64,000 bases of DNA, taken from contig NZ_SJTF01000010.1 of the NCBI RefSeq assembly GCF_004634245.1, positions 124,001 through 188,000 of the forward strand. The letters run 5' to 3'. The stretch's first letter is position 1, and every line of letters starts with the position of its first letter. The DNA is from Flavobacterium foetidum (GTDB lineage Bacteria > Bacteroidota > Bacteroidia > Flavobacteriales > Flavobacteriaceae). The notes below the pieces were generated by a model. That model searched no databases. It saw nothing but the letters and a program-made list of their open reading frames with translations, and was not told the origin of the DNA. Both the position numbers and the translations under genes were made by a program. Positions 36,294-44,541 of this stretch are shown piece after piece.

Positions 36294-36360
36294 CTAGCCC
36301 TGATGGAAGCGACATCCTTTTGTGGCGGAGTTCGACACAAAAGATATAGCGGACAGCAGG
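36294..36360 (+). repeat. Dispersed intergenic hairpin repeat, copy 1
   Basis: A 67-base element starting CTAGCCCTGATGGAAGCG with an internal stem CTTTTGTG-CGG / CGACACAAAAG. A second copy in opposite orientation is at 55083-55152. It lies just after the stop of the secreted-protein gene. The rest of the gap to 36512 has nothing else I can name. Confidence 0.75.
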
Positions 36361-36512
36361 TATAAGCTTCTAAAAATCATTATTTAAAATCATTTCAAAG
36401 CCAATTTTTGATTTTAACTGCATAACGGCATTGTTGAACTTGGGCAAGTTTCTTTTTAAAATCTGATGTTTAAAATCGCTATCTTTGAGAAAGTCATCTC
36501 AAATAATGCATT

Positions 36513-37139
36513 ATGAAAGATCATAAAAAATACAGCAATAAAACCAAAGCTGCTTTTGTATTGCTTATCGTAATGTTGGTAATTCTACTTGGAAATTTTA
36601 ATACACTTCAAAATTCTAAAAATGTCAACGATAATATCAATGCAATCTACAAGGACAGGTTGGTTGTGGCGCATTATATTTTTCAGTATTCAAAACAGCT
36701 TCATTTTATTAAGGCTGAAGCCGAAAAACTAGATTTGAGTGACAATATCAAAAAAGATGAGATTATCCATACTCTGGATATCATACACGATATAGATAAT
36801 TTGTACGCCAAAACTGTTCTTACCAATAAAGAAAAACAATATTTTGATGCTTTTTTACTTTCATGCAAAGAAATCAATAAACAAGTTGCAAATAAAAACT
36901 GGAATAAAATTGCTGCTTCAAGTGCCCAAGCTTTAAAAACATTAGAATCTTTATCACAAATTCAGATTGAAGAAGGAAAAGCAAAACTGGCCGTCGCAAA
37001 TGCAATGTATAGTAAGAACAATGTAATAGGGCAATTTCAAATAGCTTTGCTTATTATTTTAGGCGGCATAACGTTTTATCTTCTTATAAAGAAAATCAAA
37101 AAAACTGTAAAAATTCCAGAACCACCAAGTCTCAATTGA
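36513..37139 (+). CDS. Four-helix-bundle sensor-like membrane protein without output domain
   Basis: A 208-residue protein with a membrane helix at 13-32 (AAFVLLIVMLVILLGNFNTL), an extracytoplasmic all-helical segment of about 140 residues, and a second helix at about 172-192 (FQIALLIILGGITFYLLIKK). It ends in a 15-residue basic tail. The helical segment resembles the 4HB_MCP ligand-binding domain of chemoreceptors. There is no HAMP, kinase or methyl-accepting domain after the second helix, so it would have to signal through a partner or do something else. A TATCTTTG box lies at 36480-36487. It is followed by a terminator. Confidence 0.65.
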   Translation: MKDHKKYSNKTKAAFVLLIVMLVILLGNFNTLQNSKNVNDNINAIYKDRLVVAHYIFQYSKQLHFIKAEAEKLDLSDNIKKDEIIHTLDIIHDIDNLYAKTVLTNKEKQYFDAFLLSCKEINKQVANKNWNKIAASSAQALKTLESLSQIQIEEGKAKLAVANAMYSKNNVIGQFQIALLIILGGITFYLLIKKIKKTVKIPEPPSLN

Positions 37140-37262
37140 ATTTCCAAATTATTAATCGCAAACACAAAGGAATACGCAAGGTCCGCAAAGTTAATCGCCT
37201 ATAGTTTTGCGAACTTTGCGTTATTAATTCTTGAGTCTTTGTGGTTAAATAAAAGCATAAAA

Positions 37263-37292
37263 AAATTCCAAAACCCGAAAGTTTTGGAATTT
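37263..37292. terminator. Bidirectional intrinsic terminator
   Basis: Perfect 12-bp arms AAATTCCAAAAC (37263-37274) and complement (37281-37292) between convergent genes. Confidence 0.8.
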
Positions 37293-37320
37293 AGAATTTA
37301 TATTTTGGAGCTTTAAAACA

Positions 37321-38163
37321 CTATCTGCTCCATTCAGCGATACTGTCTTTATTCAATTTTACGTAATCGGCATTATTTGCTGCTTCTGCTGCTGCTAGAG
37401 ATGCTTTTGCGGTTTCTACAGCTCCTTTTTTATCACCTTGTTTTGCCTGAATCTGAGATTTCAATCTTAGTACATAATAAGGCTTTTCTGTGCTCATGTC
37501 CAAAGCTTTGTCAACATAAGTTTTGGCTGTTTCGATATTCCCATTTGATGAAAACAAATATTGCGAAGCAGCAAAGTAATCGTTCCAGCTTGGTCCTGCT
37601 AATGTTTTTTCGATACTTGCTGTTGCAGTTTTAGCGGTCGGCACTTCAAATTTAAGAGCTACATGAGAGTTCTCCCAAGCCATTTCCAAGTAACCGTAGT
37701 TTGGATCCAATCCGTTGATTCCGATTGTGAATGTTTCTACTGGGGTTGGTAATGCATCTTCTTTAACAGTAGTCTTAAGGACAACATAGTTTTCGTTCCA
37801 GCTTTCAGGAAGTCCCCAGTTGTCTGTAGAAAGGTAGAAAATTACATCCCAACTTTCGATTCTCGGAACTGTGTAAAGGGCATATTTACCTTTTTTTAAT
37901 GTTTTCCCGTCAATTACAACATCATCGCTAAAATTAACTATCGTATTCTCATTAGCTCCTGTTCTCCATAATTTCCCGAATGGCACCAAATTACCAAAAA
38001 CAGCTCTTCCTCTTGCTCCTGGTCTAGAATAGGTCACTTCTACATCTGTTAAACCAACAGTTTGTTTGATATATCCTTTAGGACTGGCTTGCGGCGTTTT
38101 CACTTGTGCTTCTGATGCTAACGGCGCTAAGATGAGAGCCATAGCAATAAGTAGTTTTTTCAT
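37321..38163 (-). CDS. DUF2911 domain secreted protein
   Basis: A 280-residue protein. Signal peptide, residues 1-19 (ends ASEAQ). The DUF2911 domain (about 25-170) has the signatures VEVTYSRPGARGRAVFG, GKLWRTGANENT and KKGKYALYTVP. The C-terminal about 100 residues are helical and TPR-like (ASQYLFSSNGNIETAKTYVDKAL). It is common in Bacteroidota; function unknown. A TAAATTTG box lies 24 bases upstream on the minus strand (38187-38194). Confidence 0.87.
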   Translation of the reverse strand: MKKLLIAMALILAPLASEAQVKTPQASPKGYIKQTVGLTDVEVTYSRPGARGRAVFGNLVPFGKLWRTGANENTIVNFSDDVVIDGKTLKKGKYALYTVPRIESWDVIFYLSTDNWGLPESWNENYVVLKTTVKEDALPTPVETFTIGINGLDPNYGYLEMAWENSHVALKFEVPTAKTATASIEKTLAGPSWNDYFAASQYLFSSNGNIETAKTYVDKALDMSTEKPYYVLRLKSQIQAKQGDKKGAVETAKASLAAAEAANNADYVKLNKDSIAEWSR

Positions 38164-38233
38164 TCTTGTACGTTTATTTGTTTTTTCAAATTTACAAATT
38201 CAATTAGCTATGAACTGTTAAATTTTATATAAT

Positions 38234-38896
38234 TCAGGACTTCAACTGTGATATTTTTTCAGCGTTTAGCTCATTAAAATGGTTAATTACCAAATCAGCT
38301 TGCGACAAGTCCTGCATATTAGAATTTGCGCTTCTATAGCCAACACAGTAAATTTTGGCCGCTTTTGCTGCTTTTATTCCGTTTGTACTGTCTTCTATAA
38401 TAATGCAATTTTCTTTTGGAGCAATTGCTAATGAGGCCGCATGATTAAAAATAGCCGGATTTGGCTTTGACTGCGGAAAATCTTCGCCACTTACAATATG
38501 AGAAAAATACTGATGCAAATCGAATCTAGTAAATACACGCTCAATTGTCACTTTTGAAGCAGACGAAGCTAAAATCAGCTGTATTCCACTTTGATATAAG
38601 TCCTTAATCAAATTTTCAACACCTTCTAAAAGATATAAGTCTTCTTTAGTATCAAAAGCATCATTAAAAATGTTCCGCTTGCGCTGAATTAAATCTTCAA
38701 CTTCTTGTTCTATAGATGGGAAATGACTTTTTAAGGTCTGAAACGTATTTTTTGTAGAAAATCCTGTAAAAGATGTGTACATTTCTTCAGACACTTCTAT
38801 ATTCAATTCTGAAAACTGCAGATAATAGGCATAACGATGAACAGGCTCTGTATCTACAATTACGCCGTCCATATCAAAAATTACTGTTTTAATCAT
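38234..38896 (-). CDS. HAD-superfamily hydrolase, beta-phosphoglucomutase-like
   Basis: A 220-residue HAD phosphatase/phosphomutase. Motif I FDMDGVIVDTEPVH is near the N-terminus, with a helical cap domain at about 15-85. Motif II is ILASSAS, the Lys lies in FPQSKPNPAIF, and motif IV is IIEDSTNGIKAAKAA. The cap type and EP after the nucleophile fit phosphoglucomutase or sugar-phosphatase subgroups; substrate unknown. It lies 49 bp after tcdA on the same strand. Confidence 0.87.
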   Translation of the reverse strand: MIKTVIFDMDGVIVDTEPVHRYAYYLQFSELNIEVSEEMYTSFTGFSTKNTFQTLKSHFPSIEQEVEDLIQRKRNIFNDAFDTKEDLYLLEGVENLIKDLYQSGIQLILASSASKVTIERVFTRFDLHQYFSHIVSGEDFPQSKPNPAIFNHAASLAIAPKENCIIIEDSTNGIKAAKAAKIYCVGYRSANSNMQDLSQADLVINHFNELNAEKISQLKS

Positions 38897-38945
38897 TTCT
38901 TTTTTAAAGTTGCTAAGGTTCTAAGGGGCTGGGATTCTAAGTTTT

Positions 38946-39665
38946 TTATTCTTCTTTTTTAATCAAATAACGGATAACCGTCTCAGCGGCGTGAAGACCG
39001 AAAAGTCCTGGCATATAACTGTTGGTTCCGTAAAAAGATTTTTTGAAGTTTTTTCCGTCTGTCAATTTCAAACTTTTTTCATCCTGAATTTCAGAAGAAA
39101 AAACCACCTTTAATTTGTTTATCTTAAGTTCTTTTAAGCGTTTGCGTATGGTTTTAGAAAAATAACAGTTTATCGTTTTAGAAATATCAGCAACTTTAAC
39201 TTTAGAAGCCAGCATTTTGCCACCAGCACCCATGCTGCTAATAATCTTAACTCTTTTGCGTTTAGCAGCAAGAATCAAGTTTAGTTTAGGAGTAATACTG
39301 TCGATGCAATCCAAAACGTAATCAAACTCAGGAGAGACAATTTCAAAAGCACGCTCTGGAGACAAAAATTCCTGCACTCTTGTTAATTTCAATTCCGGAT
39401 TTATATCCATTAAACGATCACCTACAATTTTTATTTTTGGTTCTCCAACCGTTGAATGCAGCGCTGGCAATTGTCTATTTATATTGGTAATATCTACCAC
39501 ATCTCCGTCTACAATTGTCATGTTTCCAACTCCAGCTCTTGCTAGAAATTCGGCTGCGAATGAGCCCACGCCTCCTAAACCAACTACTAATACATTAGAG
39601 TTTTGCAGTTTTTGTAATCCTTCCGTAGTAAATAAAAGCTCGGCTCTTTCCGTCCATTCTGCCAT
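38946..39665 (-). CDS. tcdA: tRNA threonylcarbamoyladenosine dehydratase
   Basis: E1-like (ThiF/HesA) enzyme that cyclises t6A37 to ct6A in tRNA, 239 residues. It has the N-terminal MAEWTERAELLFTTEGLQKL typical of TcdA. The ATP-binding motif GLGGVGSFAAEFLARAG is at about residues 29-45, followed by the metal/ATP region DGDVVDITNINRQL. The family segment MGAGGKMLASKVKVADISKT is also present. It is downstream of a TatD-like gene on the same strand, with repeat DNA in the 85-bp gap. Confidence 0.9.
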   Translation of the reverse strand: MAEWTERAELLFTTEGLQKLQNSNVLVVGLGGVGSFAAEFLARAGVGNMTIVDGDVVDITNINRQLPALHSTVGEPKIKIVGDRLMDINPELKLTRVQEFLSPERAFEIVSPEFDYVLDCIDSITPKLNLILAAKRKRVKIISSMGAGGKMLASKVKVADISKTINCYFSKTIRKRLKELKINKLKVVFSSEIQDEKSLKLTDGKNFKKSFYGTNSYMPGLFGLHAAETVIRYLIKKEE

Positions 39666-39708
39666 ATGTTCTTTTTTATTTTGTTTTAATTTGTTTCACT
39701 TTTCAATT

Positions 39709-39765
39709 TTCACGTTTCAAGTCTCAAGTTTCAAGTTCAGGTTTCAAGTTTCAGGTTTTAGGTTG
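39709..39765. repeat. Degenerate TTTCAAGTTTCAGG simple repeat
   Basis: Five or more imperfect copies of TTTCAAGT/TTTCAGGT run from the tatD-tcdA gap into the last codons of the TatD-like gene, which therefore takes its stop from repeat DNA. A related repeat lies at 7905-7962. Confidence 0.6.
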
Positions 39766-40407
39766 TTCAAAAACATTTTTATAGTTACTTGAAATTATGT
39801 CCTGTAAATCTTTAATTGTTATATTTTTATAATTTGATGCAATTTTATAAACCTGCTGAATTGTTTCTTCAATGCTGTCGGTTTCTAGAAAAAATCTGTC
39901 ATTGGGCATATTCTGAAAAACAGGCTTTAAATCTGGATTTTTCAATAAATATTTTCCAAACGAAAGATAAAATCCTTCCTTGACCAATTGCATCGCAATC
40001 TGATTCTTTTTTGAAAATCCATGAATTATCATCGGAACCGAAATTTTCATCTTTTTCTTAATTTCACTCACTTCCTGATAAGCCGCAACACAATGAATGA
40101 TGACAGGCTTTTTATATTTTGCAGCCAACAGCAGTTGTTGCTCAAAAACCTTTAGTTGCAGGTCAAACGGAACTTCGATACGTTTGTCTAAACCGCACTC
40201 CCCAAGTGCCAGACAATTCTCGCGCTGCAGTTTTTCTTCAATAATTTTCAGTTCCGCAACAATGTTGTTTTCTACTATATGCCAAGGATGGATTCCTATA
40301 GAATAAAAAGGAATTGATTCGTCAAACTCATTCGGATACTGATTTACCAGTTCCAAAACCGATGTTTGGTTTTTAAATTTATGAGTATGAAAATTAAAAT
40401 ATTCCAT
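39751..40407 (-). CDS. TatD-family metal-dependent hydrolase (short form)
   Basis: A 218-residue TIM-barrel hydrolase, shorter than the usual 255-265. Metal ligands: the HxH motif as FNFHTHKF, GECGLDKR, VIHCVAAYQE, and FLETDSIEE (normally ETD). TatD proteins act as 3'-5' exonucleases or DNases. The N-terminus is typical, so the shorter length reflects compact loops as in other Bacteroidota members. The ATG overlaps the stop of the upstream DUF1684 gene by one base. The last codons lie in a repetitive tract. Confidence 0.82.
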   Translation of the reverse strand: MEYFNFHTHKFKNQTSVLELVNQYPNEFDESIPFYSIGIHPWHIVENNIVAELKIIEEKLQRENCLALGECGLDKRIEVPFDLQLKVFEQQLLLAAKYKKPVIIHCVAAYQEVSEIKKKMKISVPMIIHGFSKKNQIAMQLVKEGFYLSFGKYLLKNPDLKPVFQNMPNDRFFLETDSIEETIQQVYKIASNYKNITIKDLQDIISSNYKNVFEQPKT

Positions 40408-41006
40408 TAATGAAAACTTTTTACGCCAGCCTTAATCTCTACGTTCAGATCATTTTCAAGCGGCACAAGCGGACAAGAATATTTGTGATTATAAGCGCAA
40501 TAAGGGTTGTAAGCCTGATTAAAATCTATCGCAATTGTTTTTCCTTTCGGAATCTCGAGATCGATATAACGGCCGCCGATATAACTTTCTTTGCCCGAAG
40601 TTAAATCTGAAAATGGTAAAAACAAATGATTTTTGTACTCTTCTTTTTTTGAAAGTTCTATATTTCGATACACATTTAGCTTACAGTCAACACCATTTAT
40701 CTTAAAATAAAGGGTTCCGTATTTAATGTATTGAGGAGTTCTGGTTCCGGTTGTTTTCATTTCGAAGACTTTTTCGTTATTTGCCTTGACGAAAGAAGCA
40801 TTCACAAAATAATTTTGATTTATCGGATAGAAATCTAAACTTTTAAAAGTCCGTAAATCCTCTTCCATGAGCGGACTAATTTTTGGATCGGCATATTCTG
40901 AATTGATTTTTTTCTGGAATTTTTCTGATTCGCTTTTGTCAAATTGTTTTTGTCCGAAACCAAAATTAAAAACCAGCAATAAAACCAATAAGTTCACAGT
41001 TTTCAT
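40407..41006 (-). CDS. DUF1684 domain secreted protein
   Basis: A 199-residue protein from ATG 41006; an upstream TTG (41024) in frame would place six residues before the signal peptide and is not preferred. Signal peptide, residues 1-18 (LLVLLLVFNFGFGQ). DUF1684 signatures: RTFKSLDFYPIN, GRYIDLEIPKGKTIAIDFNQAYNPYCAYNHKYSCPL (two blocks) and VPLENDLNVEIKAG. Function unknown. It is first in a run with TatD and TcdA genes and has a consensus promoter at 41022-41052. Confidence 0.87.
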   Translation of the reverse strand: MKTVNLLVLLLVFNFGFGQKQFDKSESEKFQKKINSEYADPKISPLMEEDLRTFKSLDFYPINQNYFVNASFVKANNEKVFEMKTTGTRTPQYIKYGTLYFKINGVDCKLNVYRNIELSKKEEYKNHLFLPFSDLTSGKESYIGGRYIDLEIPKGKTIAIDFNQAYNPYCAYNHKYSCPLVPLENDLNVEIKAGVKSFH

Positions 41007-41021
41007 CTTCGAAATTTTATG

Positions 41022-41052
41022 CAAAAATAGTTCAAAAGTTACAAAACAACAA
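41022..41052 (-). promoter_or_regulatory. Promoter of the DUF1684-tatD-tcdA run
   Basis: On the minus strand TATTTTTG (41022-41029), then a 20-base spacer to TTG (41050-41052); a second TTG at 41047-41049 gives a 17-base spacer. It lies 16 bases before the ATG. Confidence 0.6.
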
Positions 41053-41106
41053 CCACTTAACGAGCCAAAGTTTTCTAACTTAGCTGCGATAAATCACCAT
41101 TCAAAA

Positions 41107-42321
41107 ATGCTTAAAAACGCTTTCGCCAATTACATCAACAATTTTAGAGGATTTTCAAGAGAAATCTGGATACTTGCTATAGTGACCTTTATTAATCGTG
41201 CTGGTACAATGGTACTTCCTTTTTTGTCAAAATACTTAAAAGAAAATCTCCATTTCGACTACCATCAAGTTGGTTCTATCATGGTTGCATTTGGTTGTGG
41301 CTCTATGCTGGGTTCTTGGTTAGGTGGCAAATTATCAGATAAAATAGGATTTTATAAAATAATGATTTTCAGCTTGTTCACTAGTGGGCTATCGCTGTTT
41401 TTCATTCAATACATTACCTCATTTTGGGCGCTTTGTTTGGCGATGTTTTTATTAATGACCATAGCAGACATGTTCAGACCTGCCATGTTTGTGTCGTTGA
41501 GCGCTTACGCAAAACCTGAAAACCGAACACGTGCTTTGTCTCTGGTACGTTTGGCTGTTAACCTCGGATTTGCGGCAGGTCCGGCTTTGGGAGGTTTGAT
41601 AATCATGGGGATAGGGTATCCTGGATTGTTTTGGGTCGACGGAACTTCGTGTATTGTTTCTATCTCTATTTTTGCTTTTTTGGTAAAAGAAAAGAAAAAA
41701 ACAGTGCTTACGGATAAAATAGAAGGAGCTTTAGCAAAATCTGTTTTTCATGACAAAATTTTCTGGGTTTTCCTTTTTGTGAGTTTTATTACGGCGATGA
41801 TTTTCTTTCAGCTTTTTACAACATTACCTTTATATCATAATGAAAAATTCGGGCTAAGCGAATTTCAAACGGGATTGTTAATGACACTCAACGGACTTTT
41901 GATTTTTTCATTGGAAATGCCAACGGTTGGTTATATGGAAAGAAAAGGTTTCAAAAAAATAAGAATTATCATTGCCGGTTCATTTCTAATGGCCTCTAGT
42001 TTTTTTCTGCTATTAATTAACTTTTGGGCCGGAATGCTGGTGATTAGTATGATTTGCATTTCTCTTGGAGAAATTCTAGCCTTTCCGTTTTCTAATGCAT
42101 TTGCCTTAAGCCGTGCGCCTCATGGCCACGAAGGGCGTTATATGGCGCTTTATACAATGAGTTTCAGTCTCGCACACATAACAAGTTCTAAGCTTGGGTT
42201 CGAAATTATTGGCCGTTTCGGTTATCAGGAAAACTGGCTTTTTATGGCGGTCATCGGTATGATTGCTGTTGGGTGCTGCATTTGGATCAATAATGCTTTA
42301 ACACGGGAAAAAGTATCCTAA
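41107..42321 (+). CDS. MFS drug/efflux-type transporter
   Basis: Major facilitator with 12 helices, 404 residues from ATG 41107. The open frame extends 80 codons upstream across the promoter and start of the divergent DUF1684 gene, so that extension is rejected. The MFS motif between helices 2 and 3 appears as GSWLGGKLSDKIGFYK. The N-terminal half (FINRAGTMVLPFLSKYL) is typical of multidrug or peptide exporters of this family. Substrate unknown. Confidence 0.87.
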   Translation: MLKNAFANYINNFRGFSREIWILAIVTFINRAGTMVLPFLSKYLKENLHFDYHQVGSIMVAFGCGSMLGSWLGGKLSDKIGFYKIMIFSLFTSGLSLFFIQYITSFWALCLAMFLLMTIADMFRPAMFVSLSAYAKPENRTRALSLVRLAVNLGFAAGPALGGLIIMGIGYPGLFWVDGTSCIVSISIFAFLVKEKKKTVLTDKIEGALAKSVFHDKIFWVFLFVSFITAMIFFQLFTTLPLYHNEKFGLSEFQTGLLMTLNGLLIFSLEMPTVGYMERKGFKKIRIIIAGSFLMASSFFLLLINFWAGMLVISMICISLGEILAFPFSNAFALSRAPHGHEGRYMALYTMSFSLAHITSSKLGFEIIGRFGYQENWLFMAVIGMIAVGCCIWINNALTREKVS

Positions 42322-42425
42322 ATTATTTTTACGCAATAAACAACTGTAATTCAGATTTTTAGCTTTAAATTTGAATGACTTTTTTTTTGCATTGTCGCAA
42401 TTTCAAACTTAATTTTTAGTTAAAT

Positions 42426-42461
42426 AACTATTTTTATAGTTGCGTAACTAAAAAAATAGTT
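42426..42461. promoter_or_regulatory. Two BlaI-type operator dyads
   Basis: Dyad 1, AACTAT-TTTT-ATAGTT (42426-42441), is a perfect palindrome. Dyad 2, AACTA-AAAAAA-TAGTT (42446-42461), has the same half-sites with a six-base centre. The dyads are centred 20 bp apart, two helical turns. BlaI/MecI repressors bind paired dyads, so autoregulation of the operon is expected. Confidence 0.75.
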
Positions 42462-42470
42462 GTACGTTTG
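42440..42470 (+). promoter_or_regulatory. Promoter of the BlaI-M56 operon
   Basis: TTG (42440-42442), a 20-base spacer, then TACGTTTG (42463-42470), an exact Bacteroidota consensus, 17 bases before the ATG. Both elements are overlapped or flanked by the operator dyads. Confidence 0.8.
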
Positions 42471-42487
42471 AATTAAAATTAGAAACA

Positions 42488-42856
42488 ATGCAAAAGTTAA
42501 CCAACAAAGAAGAAGAAATCATGCAGATTTTATGGAAGCTGAAAAAAGCTTTTGTAAAGGAGATACAAGCAGAAATAAAAGAGGATCAGCCTCATTACAA
42601 TACATTATCTACAATTGTACGCAATCTTGAAGAAAAGGGATACGTAAGCCACAATGCGTTTGGAAACACGCATCAGTATTTTCCAGTTGTAAAAATTGAA
42701 GATTACAGAAAAGGATTTATGAAAACCGCGATAGACAATTACTTCAACAGCTCCTACAAAAGTATGGTTTCGTTCTTTGCCAAAGAAGAAAAAATTTCTG
42801 CAGACGAATTACGTGAAATTCTAGAAATGGTCGAAAACTCAGAAAAAGAAAAATAA
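42488..42856 (+). CDS. BlaI/MecI-family repressor, copy 1
   Basis: A 122-residue winged-helix repressor. The DNA-binding half is MQKLTNKEEEIMQILWKLKKAF (read as two parts), then HYNTLSTIVRNLEEKGYV with the recognition helix. The C-terminal half is the helical dimerisation region. In staphylococci BlaI is cleaved after the M56 sensor BlaR1 detects beta-lactam; here the inducer is unknown. The product differs from the second copy (44542) at only about 14 of 122 positions, mostly at the C-terminus. It is first in a four-gene operon; the M56 gene starts 7 bases after its stop. Confidence 0.93.
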   Translation: MQKLTNKEEEIMQILWKLKKAFVKEIQAEIKEDQPHYNTLSTIVRNLEEKGYVSHNAFGNTHQYFPVVKIEDYRKGFMKTAIDNYFNSSYKSMVSFFAKEEKISADELREILEMVENSEKEK

Positions 42857-42863
42857 GAAGATT

Positions 42864-44516
42864 ATGGAAGCACTTATTATCTTTATTGCCAAATCAAGCG
42901 GTCTACTGCTATTGTTTTACTGTACGTACTTTTTTTTACTACGAAAAGAAACTTTCTTCAATAGCAACAGATGGTTCCTTTTGGCAGGCTTAATAATTTC
43001 GATAACACTTCCATTACTCGTCTTTACTAAAACCGTATGGATTGATCCCGCGCCTGCAACCGATTTGAACACGACAATTTTTAATTCTTCCTCAAATGCT
43101 GCAACTGAAAATTTGTTCCTGAACTGGGAAAATCTATTAATTCTTGTTTACGGTATCGGTTTCTTGGCTTTAGCAATCAAATTTGCTATAGATTTTTACA
43201 GACTTAGCTTGGTTTTAAAAGGAAAAAAAATCAAGCAACAAGCCGATTTTAAGTTTATTGATACTAACGAAAATATCGCTCCCTTCTCCTATTTTGAATA
43301 TATCGTGTACAACTCATCAATGTACAGCGCGACAGAATTGGAAAGTATTCTCGAACATGAAAAAGTTCACAGTGATCAAAATCATACTATAGACGTATTG
43401 ATTTCTAGAGCTTTCTGCATATTGTTCTGGTTCAATCCGATAGCTTGGCTTTACAAAAAAGCAATTACTCAGAATTTGGAGTTTATCGCAGACAATGAAG
43501 CGGCCAAAAAAATCACAGATAAAAAAGCGTATCAATACACGCTTTTAAAAATAACAACACATAGTAATTGTGTTGCCATCACCAATCATTTTTATCAATC
43601 ATTAATCAAAAAACGAATCGTCATGTTAAACAAAAATCAATCAAAGAAAAGAAATTCGTGGAAGTACTATGTCGTAATTCCAGCACTTGCGGCCTTTGTA
43701 TTATTGTTTCAAATTGAAGTAGTCGCAAAAGAAAAACAACAAACTACTAAAGAGTCTTCTGGAGACATTAAATCAGTCGATGTTTACAAAATCAAAAAGA
43801 GTTCTACCGATGCTCAATTACAAGAAATCAAAGAAAAATTAAAATCAATTCATAATATTGATTTTGAGGCTTCTGAAATCAAAAGAAATGCCGATAACAA
43901 TTTGATTTCCATCAAAATTGACATCAAAAACGGTAATCAAAAGACACAATCCATCCAGACGTCAAGCAAAGTCATTGAAGATTTCGGAGTTTTAGTTATT
44001 ACCGACAAGAACGGAGTTAAAAGAGTAGGCATTCAAACTGACGACAAAGATCCTTCAAAAGGATCGAAAGTTGCGGTAAGCAAAAAACTAAAGACGGAAG
44101 ATAACGAAGATTCTGAAAAATCTACTAATTCTCATATTGTAATAACTAATAATCAAAATTCTAAAACCGATACCAATGTCAACATTAATTCTTCTACTAG
44201 TACAAAAGTTAACAGCGATACTAATGCAAATATTAGCACTATTATAACCACAGACTCAGATAATAAAGTAACTACCAAAGTAATTACCGTTGGGGGAAAA
44301 ACAAAAGTTGCTGTTTCAAATTCTGGAAAAAACGCTAATCAATCAGGCAATCCACTTGTGATTATTGACGGCGAAGAAATGCCTTCTGATTTTAATCTAC
44401 AAAGGATCGATTCAAAAAATGTTGAAACTATAAGTGTTTTCAAAGGAACCGAAGCTGTTAATAGATATGGCGAAAAAGGCTCAAATGGCGTAATTGAGAT
44501 TGAAAGCAAAAAATAA
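42864..44516 (+). CDS. BlaR1-like M56 metallopeptidase with C-terminal TonB-plug-like segment
   Basis: A 550-residue membrane sensor-protease. Three helices lie in the first 115 residues. The cytoplasmic gluzincin domain has HEKVH at residues 165-169 and the downstream Glu in NLEFIADNEAA. A fourth helix is at about 268-290 (VVIPALAAFVLLFQIEVV). The periplasmic part is Ser/Asn/Thr-rich and ends in a plug-like segment (about 495-550: PLVIIDGEEMP, ISVFKGTEAVNRYGEKGSNGVIEI) as found in TonB-dependent receptors. There is no penicillin-binding sensor domain as in BlaR1. It probably inactivates the BlaI repressor upon a periplasmic signal. Its nucleotide sequence shares a 74-bp block with the second copy. 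Confidence 0.88.
   Translation: MEALIIFIAKSSGLLLLFYCTYFFLLRKETFFNSNRWFLLAGLIISITLPLLVFTKTVWIDPAPATDLNTTIFNSSSNAATENLFLNWENLLILVYGIGFLALAIKFAIDFYRLSLVLKGKKIKQQADFKFIDTNENIAPFSYFEYIVYNSSMYSATELESILEHEKVHSDQNHTIDVLISRAFCILFWFNPIAWLYKKAITQNLEFIADNEAAKKITDKKAYQYTLLKITTHSNCVAITNHFYQSLIKKRIVMLNKNQSKKRNSWKYYVVIPALAAFVLLFQIEVVAKEKQQTTKESSGDIKSVDVYKIKKSSTDAQLQEIKEKLKSIHNIDFEASEIKRNADNNLISIKIDIKNGNQKTQSIQTSSKVIEDFGVLVITDKNGVKRVGIQTDDKDPSKGSKVAVSKKLKTEDNEDSEKSTNSHIVITNNQNSKTDTNVNINSSTSTKVNSDTNANISTIITTDSDNKVTTKVITVGGKTKVAVSNSGKNANQSGNPLVIIDGEEMPSDFNLQRIDSKNVETISVFKGTEAVNRYGEKGSNGVIEIESKK
43572..43645 (+). repeat. 74-bp near-identical block, copy 1
   Basis: Within the first M56 gene; one mismatch to 45688-45761 in the second. 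Flanking sequence is clearly more diverged at synonymous sites. Confidence 0.8.
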
Positions 44517-44541
44517 ACGTTTCAAATTTAAATTATTCAAA

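Noticed and set aside
37145..37250. Possible inverted repeat (CGCAAAG...CTTTGCG) after the four-helix sensor gene
   Set aside because: The arms are too imperfect to define; it looks like common low-complexity intergenic sequence, and a clear terminator follows.
40867..41106. An 80-codon N-terminal extension of the MFS transporter frame
   Set aside because: It runs antisense through the start and promoter of the DUF1684 gene and has no MFS-like sequence; ATG 41107 gives the normal protein.
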